The notes under the pieces: generated by a model
Told to the model about the DNA's origin: nothing
The model's database searches: none
What the model saw: the letters and a program-made list of their open reading frames with translations, nothing else
In this document: positions 14,160-19,595 of the stretch, piece by piece
Position numbering within the stretch: position 1 is the first letter of the stretch
Layout: each line of letters begins with the position of its first letter
Assembly (NCBI GenBank): GCA_041476545.1
Contig: JBGOTP010000017.1
Coordinates: 1-26,780, forward strand
DNA: 26,780 nucleotides
From: JBGOTP01 sp041476545
GTDB lineage: Bacteria > Acidobacteriota > Vicinamibacteria > Vicinamibacterales > CAVVIG01
Reading direction: 5' to 3'
Made by a program: the position numbers and the translations under genes

Positions 14160-15580
14160 GACTTCCCCAGAATCTCACGAGCGACGCGCTCACCCGATTG
14201 TAGAGCGCCTTCCATCCATCCCATCCACGGCGACGTATGCTCCCCGGCGAAGTGGATACCGTCTTCCGGAGTCGCGGCGTGCGCGAGCGCGACGGTCATT
14301 TGTCCCGGCCGAGGCGCGACAAACGCTCCACGCGCCCACGGGTCCAGGTCCCACCGGTGCGACACCCCCTTCTCGATCTCGGTGCGCATCGCCGGAAACG
14401 CTTCGGCGACCAGTCCGATCCCGAATCTCAGGCTCTGGCCGGGTGTCATGGCGAGCGTCTCACGGGCCACGGCGCCGCCGACCGACGCGCCAAGGATACC
14501 GCGTGTCTGCATCAGTTGATCGTGGGTTGCATCCCAGACCTCAGTCGCGCGGTCGGTCCGGGCCGATCCGTTCAACTCCCCCTGTCGCCAGAAGCGGGTC
14601 TTCGACTGCAGGAGGAAACGGCCGACCGAGTGGTACGCGAGCTGCTCGATTGCCGCCTCCTTGTGCGGGGAAAACCGCGGCCGACGCTCGATGTGTCGCA
14701 GCGTGGTCAACGGAATCGCGACGACGAGCCGCGCCGCACTGATGCTGCGTACTGTTCCGTCCTGTTGATAGTCCACGCGCAGTCGCGCGGCCTGCCGCGT
14801 CACCCGCACGACGGGAGCATCGTAGAGGACGGCGTTCCCGAGGGCGGTCGCCATGGTACTCGGGAGCTGGTCCATTCCCCCCTGGATCTTGTAGCGCTGA
14901 GTGGACGCGCCGAGCATGGCGAACTGGCGGAGCACGTAAAGCGCCGATACCTCGGTCGAATCGCCACCGAGCGTCATGAGTGTGATGGCGTCCGCCGATG
15001 CGCCACGCGACCGAAGCCACTCCGGCCAAGTATGGCGGTCGAATTCGCGCCAGCGGGAGTACGAGGACAACGGCACGGTCGGATCGCCCAGATCCTGGGG
15101 CAATACGCCGACATAGCGTTCGAGGAGCGCTCGCTGCGTGAGAGCCTGCTCGCCCGGCTTGAGGTCGAGCAGCCACGCGCTCCGGTTCATGTCCGACGTG
15201 ATGGCGCGGCGTCCGCTGATGACAGCGACTTCCGATCCTTGGGCCGACTCGAACGGCACCAGCGTCAGACCACAGGCGCGAACCGCGCGAAGCACCGCAC
15301 GATGCGCGCCGGCGATTCGCACGGGGCCGGCTTCCGCATGGAGTCCCTGGTCGAACGGCGCCCGGAGTGTCAGCACCCGACCGCCGACACGCGGACCGGC
15401 TTCGAGGACGACGACCGATGTGCCCGCCTGGCGAAGCAGTTCCGCCGCCCGCAGCCCGGCGAGCCCGGCGCCGACCACGACCACCGACGCCGCGTTCCCG
15501 GGCGGAGGTGCGCCTTGGGAAAAGGCTCGCCGTGTCGGAACGGCATAGGCGGCGAGCTGAAGGAATCGTCGGCGATTCAC
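14156..15580 (-). CDS. Tat-exported flavin-containing amine oxidase
   Basis: The 474-residue product carries the FAD-binding signature VVVVGAGLAGLRAAELL (GAGLAG at 37-42) with EAGPRVGGRV following, and the C-terminal FAD motif HFAGEHTSPWMGWMEGALQSG typical of monoamine/L-amino-acid/polyamine oxidases. The covalent-flavin Cys of mammalian MAO is absent, so FAD is probably non-covalent. A twin-arginine-like N-terminus (NRRRFLQLAAYAV) suggests Tat export of the folded enzyme. GTG 15580 is chosen because it begins the Tat signal. A TTG at 15619 would add 13 residues and overlap a TTGACA box. The substrate (amine, amino acid or polyamine) cannot be told from sequence. It leads a four-gene minus-strand operon down to 12777, with 4-nt overlaps to the first two membrane proteins. 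Confidence 0.9.
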   Translation of the reverse strand: MNRRRFLQLAAYAVPTRRAFSQGAPPPGNAASVVVVGAGLAGLRAAELLRQAGTSVVVLEAGPRVGGRVLTLRAPFDQGLHAEAGPVRIAGAHRAVLRAVRACGLTLVPFESAQGSEVAVISGRRAITSDMNRSAWLLDLKPGEQALTQRALLERYVGVLPQDLGDPTVPLSSYSRWREFDRHTWPEWLRSRGASADAITLMTLGGDSTEVSALYVLRQFAMLGASTQRYKIQGGMDQLPSTMATALGNAVLYDAPVVRVTRQAARLRVDYQQDGTVRSISAARLVVAIPLTTLRHIERRPRFSPHKEAAIEQLAYHSVGRFLLQSKTRFWRQGELNGSARTDRATEVWDATHDQLMQTRGILGASVGGAVARETLAMTPGQSLRFGIGLVAEAFPAMRTEIEKGVSHRWDLDPWARGAFVAPRPGQMTVALAHAATPEDGIHFAGEHTSPWMGWMEGALQSGERVAREILGKS

Positions 15581-15584
15581 GTTA

Positions 15585-15615
15585 GATATCTGACGCGGCG
15601 GCGACGAATTGTCAA
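15585..15615 (-). promoter_or_regulatory. Candidate promoter for the amine oxidase operon
   Basis: On the minus strand a perfect TTGACA (15615-15610) is followed after 19 bases by GATATC (15590-15585), a weak -10. The expected start of transcription would fall close to the GTG at 15580, so the message could be leaderless; this fits the absence of a Shine-Dalgarno there. Spacing is longer than ideal, so the call is tentative. Confidence 0.35.
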
Positions 15616-15619
15616 GCAA

Positions 15620-15649
15620 GCAAGGAAGGCTGCAGCAAGGAGGGCTGCA
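15620..15649. repeat. Two-copy 15-bp tandem repeat
   Basis: GCAAGGAAGGCTGCA (15620-15634) is directly followed by GCAAGGAGGGCTGCA (15635-15649), with one mismatch. The second copy supplies an AAGGAGGG sequence five bases before the ATG at 15649, which starts the 79-codon frame that runs into the ankyrin remnant. Confidence 0.85.
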
Positions 15650-15888
15650 TGCCCATGGCCACCACGATGACGAAAAGGTACTGGGTCAGTTTCCCGGGGC
15701 GGGCCTGCTGCCGGCGAACGAGACCACTCGGGGCCTCGCCGCCACGAATGTCGCGCGGAAAAATGCGCGCGCCCGCCTTGGGCACGACGAGGCTCACACG
15801 AGATGTGATGGCCGGGTTGCTCCGCGACGCGATGAAAGCGAAGGGGCTGCCGGTGCCTCCACCGCCCTCCGCTCAATCGGACTATTGA
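15649..15888 (+). pseudogene. Remnant of an ankyrin-repeat protein gene 3' end
   Basis: The frame ATG 15649 to TGA 15888 encodes 79 residues. Only the last 36 or so (ALGTTRLTRDVMAGLLRD onward, ending PPPPSAQSDY) match a known neighbour: they are nearly identical to the C-terminus of the ankyrin protein ending at 11608. The first 40 residues are Arg/Pro-rich and match nothing I recognise. The ankyrin repeats themselves are missing. A good AAGGAGGG precedes the ATG, so a short product cannot be excluded, but the simplest reading is the tail of a deleted paralogue. Differences from the intact copy are mostly silent, implying both copies were once under selection. Confidence 0.7.
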
Positions 15889-15993
15889 TGTCGCATCGAT
15901 CGACCCGGGGATGAGGCCTCAACCCTGTCCGCAGCCGGCGCCCAGACGCCACGCCGTCGCCCGGGGGCCCGGCGTCGCCGGCCGGTAGTGCAC
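15774..15993 (+). repeat. Direct repeat copy 2 (ankyrin gene 3' end plus flank)
   Basis: This is the partner of 11497-11653, in the same orientation, about 4.3 kb downstream. The coding tail and the bases TGATGTCGCATCGATCGAC match. After that, copy 2 has extra GC-rich bases on both sides of the shared ACGCCACGCCGTCGCC, before CCGGTAGTGCA. The pair brackets the amino-acid-binding protein and amine oxidase genes. Confidence 0.9.
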
Positions 15994-16033
15994 CGGCGCT
16001 AGCCACGACGCTCGTCGAGGTCGACTTGCTGGC

Positions 16034-17596
16034 ATGGCGATCAGATCGGCCAACCAATTGGCCGCAGCGGCCAATTCCGCGCAAGCCTCTCATTTTCCGC
16101 TTGATCTGGTCTGCCGACTCGGAGACCATCGCGCGCTACGGGATCTGCTCTGGCAAGCGCGCTTGCCATGGAGCTTGACGGACGCTAGGTGCGCGTTGTC
16201 GCAGATGGTGAATGGGCCAGGACGTCCGGTTGTTATTCTTCGTGACGACAGCCCCGCGCGTCGCACGACCCTGACGGCTGTACTCAACACCGCCGGATGT
16301 CAGGTTCGCGAAGTGACCAGTCTGTCGGCATTGACCGACTTGGCGCGCCGCTCGCCCCCCGCCCTCGTTGTGGTTGGCATGGCCCCTTCCGAAGAGAGTG
16401 AGACCCTCGCAGCCCTCGAGCGTCTTCGTGCGATCGATCGACGACTCCCCATCGTCTTCGTCGTGGCGCAGGGTTCCGAGACGCTGGCCGTCGCTGTGCT
16501 TCGGGCGGGAATCAAAGACTATTTCAGCGGACCGATCGACGATCACGTGCTCGCGCTGAGCATCAAACGCCATCTCGCGCGGGCGCAGCGATCCGACGAT
16601 CCCCGGGAGTGTTCCCGCGGCCCGGGGGTGCCGAAACTGATTGGCTCGAGCGGCTTCATCAGAAAAATCGAAGACTATCTCGACAAGGTGGCGGAGCGTG
16701 ATGTCACGGTCCTCATCACCGGAGAAACCGGCACCGGCAAGGAGCTCGTGGCGGCGCTCATTCACGCCAGGAGCCCTCGCCGACACGGCGGTTTCGTGTC
16801 GGTCAATTGCGCGGCGATTCCGGAAGGCTTGTTCGAGAGCGAGCTCTTTGGCCACGAACGCGGAGCGTTCACCGGGGCCGTGGGCCCGCGTCCAGGCCTG
16901 CTTCAGGTCGCCGATCGGGGGACCGTACTTCTCGATGAAATCGGGGACCTGGGCCTCGTGGCCCAGGCGAAGGTCCTCCGGGCGATCGAGTCGCGCGAGG
17001 TCTATCGCGTGGGTGGGAGGAAAGCCATCCCACTCGACGTCCGCGTGGTCGCGGCGACGAATCATGATTTGGAACGGGCTGTCGACGAAGGACGCTTCCG
17101 CAAAGATCTGTACTTCCGCCTTAACGTGGCGCGCGTGCATCTCCCCCCGCTCCGTGAACGTCGGTCGGACATCGTGTCGTTGCTCGACCACTACCTCGGC
17201 GAGTTGAATGCTCGGAACCGGGTCCGCGTCGAGGGGTTCAACGACGACGCGATTGATGCCCTGCGAGGATACGACTGGCCAGGCAATGTGCGCGAATTGA
17301 AGAATCTGCTCGAAGCGATCTTCGTGTCTCCGCCACCTCATCGTGTCGGTATCGACGATCTTCCCGAAGCCTTCCGGCTGCGGTTGGGCGCGGTCAGCAG
17401 CCTCCCGGCCGCCGAGCGCGCGCGGCTCATCGAGGCGCTGTTCGCCGCAAACTGGAACAAGAGCCACGCGGCCAAACTGCTGCACTGGTCGCGGATGACG
17501 GTCTACCGGAAGATGGCCAAGTACTCGGTGCTTCGAGCGTCCACACCGTCGCCGCTCTCTCCTGTCCGCCGCGCGCCGGCGTCTCGCCGCCGGTAA
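16034..17596 (+). CDS. Sigma-54-dependent transcriptional activator with degenerate receiver domain
   Basis: The 520-residue protein is an NtrC-family activator. Residues about 63-175 form a receiver-like domain, about 200-440 the AAA+ domain and about 457-498 a Fis-type helix-turn-helix (ARLIEALFAANWNKSHAAKLL). The AAA+ part is intact: Walker A GETGTGKE from 230, sigma-54 contact loop GAFTGA at 277-282, Walker B GTVLLDEIGDL and YDWPGNVREL. The receiver has lost its key residues: the phospho-acceptor Asp is Gly114 (LVVVGMAP), and the usual Thr and Lys are also replaced, so control by phosphorylation is unlikely. The start is uncertain. ATG 16034 gives 57 unmatched residues, while ATG 16205 begins right at the receiver and would leave a palindrome at 16056-16076 in the leader. 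It ends 241 nt before the contractile-injection operon, which it may activate. Confidence 0.93.
   Translation: MAIRSANQLAAAANSAQASHFPLDLVCRLGDHRALRDLLWQARLPWSLTDARCALSQMVNGPGRPVVILRDDSPARRTTLTAVLNTAGCQVREVTSLSALTDLARRSPPALVVVGMAPSEESETLAALERLRAIDRRLPIVFVVAQGSETLAVAVLRAGIKDYFSGPIDDHVLALSIKRHLARAQRSDDPRECSRGPGVPKLIGSSGFIRKIEDYLDKVAERDVTVLITGETGTGKELVAALIHARSPRRHGGFVSVNCAAIPEGLFESELFGHERGAFTGAVGPRPGLLQVADRGTVLLDEIGDLGLVAQAKVLRAIESREVYRVGGRKAIPLDVRVVAATNHDLERAVDEGRFRKDLYFRLNVARVHLPPLRERRSDIVSLLDHYLGELNARNRVRVEGFNDDAIDALRGYDWPGNVRELKNLLEAIFVSPPPHRVGIDDLPEAFRLRLGAVSSLPAAERARLIEALFAANWNKSHAAKLLHWSRMTVYRKMAKYSVLRASTPSPLSPVRRAPASRRR
16056..16076. promoter_or_regulatory. Perfect 10-bp inverted repeat near the start of the sigma-54 activator gene
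   Basis: AATTGGCCGC (16056-16065) and GCGGCCAATT (16067-16076) are exact complements around a single A. If translation starts at 16034 this lies inside codons. If it starts at 16205 it lies about 130 bases upstream and could be an operator, for instance for autoregulation. Confidence 0.4.
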
Positions 17597-17634
17597 GCCG
17601 CCAACCGTCTCAACCTCACCATCCTGCGACGTTC

Positions 17635-17703
17635 TGTGACAGTGGTTGTGTGACACATCGCACTCACCAGCCTTCGATGTGACGTGTCACACGCAGTGTC
17701 ACA
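17635..17703. promoter_or_regulatory. Cluster of TGTGACA-type heptamers (candidate upstream activating sequence)
   Basis: Five heptamers occur within 69 bases: TGTGACA at 17635-17641 and 17649-17655, TGTGACG at 17678-17684, and the inverse TGTCACA at 17685-17691 and 17697-17703. Two are arranged as palindromes: TGTGTGACACA at 17647-17657 and TGTGACGTGTCACA at 17678-17691. The cluster lies between the sigma-54 activator gene and the first injection-system gene, about 60-125 bases upstream of a possible -24/-12 promoter, the usual distance for activator sites. The half-site spacing is not that of CRP (four rather than six bases). Confidence 0.6.
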
Positions 17704-17759
17704 TGCACTCGTCCGACGCGACGTGACGCGGAGGCCGATTCTTGAAGCAAGTCTCGATG

Positions 17760-17775
17760 TTGCAACGGGTTTGCA
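17760..17775 (+). promoter_or_regulatory. Possible sigma-54 (-24/-12) promoter of the injection-system operon
   Basis: TTGCAACGGGTTTGCA has the spacing of the sigma-54 consensus TGGCACG-N4-TTGCA. The -12 part (TTGCA) is perfect. The -24 part reads TTGCAAC, so one of the two conserved G bases is T. Transcription would start near 17786, about 50 bases before the ATG at 17838. The missing G makes this tentative. Confidence 0.35.
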
Positions 17776-17837
17776 CGGGCATCGGAACCCAACAGGTCCT
17801 GCGGCATCGAACGTGCGATCGACAGTGCCAGTTACCA

Positions 17838-18080
17838 ATGCCACGTCACGCGACCAACGCAAGCCCAGGCCCGGCCAAGGGGTCGTACGCGAACTACTTC
17901 GAAGTCGGCCACACAGCATTCGAGGTCGTCATCGACTTCGGCCAGACCTACGAGGGAAGTGCCCCCACGCCGTGCCACACACGGATCGTCATGAGCCCGG
18001 TGTATGCGCACGGATTGCTCCGGACTCTGCAGGACGCGCTAGAGCAGTACGACGCCAGCTTCGGCCACTCAGCGACATGA
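17838..18080 (+). CDS. DUF3467 domain protein, first gene of the injection-system operon
   Basis: The 80-residue product fits DUF3467: YANYFEVGHTAFEVVIDFGQ, then HTRIVMSPVYAHGLLRTLQDALEQYDASFG. Members are small cytoplasmic proteins of unknown function that often accompany other systems. ATG 17838 is chosen because the domain begins soon after it; the frame is open to a TTG at 17742 but that extension would overlap the possible promoter. No clear Shine-Dalgarno is seen. The next gene starts 11 bases after the stop, so it is in the same operon. A role in assembly or regulation of the contractile apparatus is inferred from position only. Confidence 0.8.
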   Translation: MPRHATNASPGPAKGSYANYFEVGHTAFEVVIDFGQTYEGSAPTPCHTRIVMSPVYAHGLLRTLQDALEQYDASFGHSAT

Positions 18081-18090
18081 GACATCGATC

Positions 18091-18684
18091 GTGGCAAACT
18101 TCACCTCGATAGCCGCGGCTGGCAAGAGCATCGAACGTCTGCTGACGGCGGCGTTTGCCGAAGCGCCGGTCCCGGTGGCGAACAAGACGACGAAGGCCTA
18201 TCTCGTGCGAAGCGAGGACTTCGATCGCCATTCGCCGGCCACCATCATCGTTCGGCCTGCCCTGTCGATATTTCTGTACCACGTCGACGTAAACAAGACC
18301 ATGCGCGCGGCCTGGTCGGGCGTCACGTTTCACGACGGCACGCCGCATCTTCCACTGGACTTGCACTTTCTCCTCACGCCCTGGGGCGACAACGCCGAGG
18401 CCGAGGGAGCCATCCTGGGTCGCGCGATGCAGTGCCTCGACACGACCCCGGTGATGAGCGGGCCGCTGCTCCACCATTCCGGCGAGTGGGCCCCCAACGA
18501 AGGCGTGCAGTTGCTGATGGACGAGATGTCAACCGAGGCGGTGATGCGCACGTTCGACTCCTTTGCGTGCGACTACCGCGTCAGCGTGCCCTATATCGCG
18601 CGCATCGTCCGACTCGACGGGCGGAGAGCGTCGCCCCCGGCGGATGCCACGACATTCGTGACCGGAATGGTGCCGCGGCGATGA
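18091..18684 (+). CDS. DUF4255 family tail-terminator protein (Pvc16/Afp16-like)
   Basis: The 197-residue product matches the DUF4255 (Pvc16 N-terminal) family: an opening helix with ANFTSIAAAGKSIERLLTAAF, then a beta-rich core with PALSIFLYHVDVNKTMR, PLDLHFLLTPWGDNAEAEGAILGRAMQCL and VQLLMDEMSTEAVMRTFDSF. In Afp and PVC particles this protein caps the end of the tube and sheath opposite the baseplate and ends polymerisation. The start is GTG 18091 (reading ANFTSI after Met). Its stop overlaps the next ATG in ATGA. A first-in-cluster cap gene ahead of the sheath is common in some eCIS lineages, whereas it is last in the Photorhabdus PVC order. Confidence 0.9.
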   Translation: MANFTSIAAAGKSIERLLTAAFAEAPVPVANKTTKAYLVRSEDFDRHSPATIIVRPALSIFLYHVDVNKTMRAAWSGVTFHDGTPHLPLDLHFLLTPWGDNAEAEGAILGRAMQCLDTTPVMSGPLLHHSGEWAPNEGVQLLMDEMSTEAVMRTFDSFACDYRVSVPYIARIVRLDGRRASPPADATTFVTGMVPRR

Positions 18685-19565
18685 ACGAGATTCTGGAGGC
18701 CCGGTTCGTCGAGCAGATCGATCGGCTCGTGCTGGGGATCGAGCCGGTCGATGCCCAGCGCCGCGCGCGAATCGCCCACCGCATCGACGTCGCGCTCGAT
18801 GGGGTCCCCGTTCTTCCACCGGGCGGCTCCATGGACACCGGGTTCGACCCGGATCCCGTCGGACTGCTGCCCAGCCTGCCGCGACGCGACTCGGGCCGCC
18901 ATGCGCTGGTGTTCACGTCAGGCTGCAAGTCGCGGATCACGGCCCGGTCGTTCCATCCATCGCGGCGCGTCATTCTGTTCACGCCGCCCGTCGAATCGCC
19001 CGTCACGATCCGGTTGTTCGATGCGTCGCGGCGCTTCGTCCCGCGACGCATTCGCTATCCGATTCCCGCAGACATCACGGTGCAGGCGCCGCCCTCCCGG
19101 GTGCGGCGGCCGGCGCTATTCCCCGGGGCGGCGTACGCTGGCGGCCCGACGGCCACCGGTATGCGCGGCCGCGTCACGTGGAAGCAGTCGACAGTGAACG
19201 AAGAGCCGGCCCGGTGGGTCCGCGTCGAAGCCACGATCAACGGGCAGGTCGTCGGCCGCGCGCACGGCGACGATCGAGGCGAGTTTCTTTTGATGCTCGA
19301 GAGTCAGGCAGCGGGGATCGGCGACCTGCATTCGCCACTGGTCGCGCAGGTGACGGTCTTCGGACCACCGGTGCCTCCGCCCGTCGTGGCCAACGACCCC
19401 TTGGGCGACTTGCCGATCGAGGAGTTGCTCGCCGATCCAGACGTGATCTCGCCGGGCGAGAGGCTTCCACCACATTACGCGGCCACCGCGAACAGCACGA
19501 GGGCCGTCGCGTTCGAGCTCGGAGTCTTGCTAACACACCAGCAGAAATTCTTTTTCACCGTGTAG
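18681..19565 (+). CDS. eCIS-associated protein with carboxypeptidase-regulatory-like segment (unassigned)
   Basis: The 294-residue product starts by a 4-nt overlap with the DUF4255 gene. An N-terminal helical part (about 1-50) is followed by beta-rich segments, including GRHALVFTSGCKSRITARSF. A candidate beta-sandwich at about 170-235 (MRGRVTWKQSTVNEEPARWV, then VVGRAHGDDRGEFLLML) resembles the carboxypeptidase regulatory-like fold, with a Pro-rich end and KFFFTV at the C-terminus. There is no signal peptide, so it acts in the cytoplasm or in the particle. Its place between the cap and sheath genes suggests a structural or decoration role. I know of no Afp/PVC counterpart, and I cannot name it further. 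Confidence 0.75.
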   Translation: MNEILEARFVEQIDRLVLGIEPVDAQRRARIAHRIDVALDGVPVLPPGGSMDTGFDPDPVGLLPSLPRRDSGRHALVFTSGCKSRITARSFHPSRRVILFTPPVESPVTIRLFDASRRFVPRRIRYPIPADITVQAPPSRVRRPALFPGAAYAGGPTATGMRGRVTWKQSTVNEEPARWVRVEATINGQVVGRAHGDDRGEFLLMLESQAAGIGDLHSPLVAQVTVFGPPVPPPVVANDPLGDLPIEELLADPDVISPGERLPPHYAATANSTRAVAFELGVLLTHQQKFFFTV

Positions 19566-19595
19566 AGAGCGCGTGGAAGACAGAAGGAGCGAACG

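Larger units (their letters stand above)
15581..16033. other. Intergenic region with a tandem repeat and an ankyrin gene remnant
   Basis: These 453 bases separate the minus-strand amine oxidase operon from the plus-strand sigma-54 activator. They hold the candidate amine oxidase promoter, a 15-bp tandem repeat and the copy-2 ankyrin tail. From about 15994 to 16033 nothing else is recognised. The AT-poor, rearranged look suggests a recombination scar. Confidence 0.6.

Noticed and set aside
14237..15670. 477-codon plus-strand frame opposite the amine oxidase
   Set aside because: The minus-strand frame has FAD motifs at both ends and operon overlaps; the plus frame is Arg-rich without motifs.
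11497..15993. Composite transposon
   Set aside because: The direct repeats are gene-tail sequence, with no transposase, terminal inverted repeats or target-site duplication seen.
17678..17691. CRP site (TGTGA-N6-TCACA)
   Set aside because: The half-sites are separated by four bases, not six, and the surrounding copies do not follow CRP spacing.
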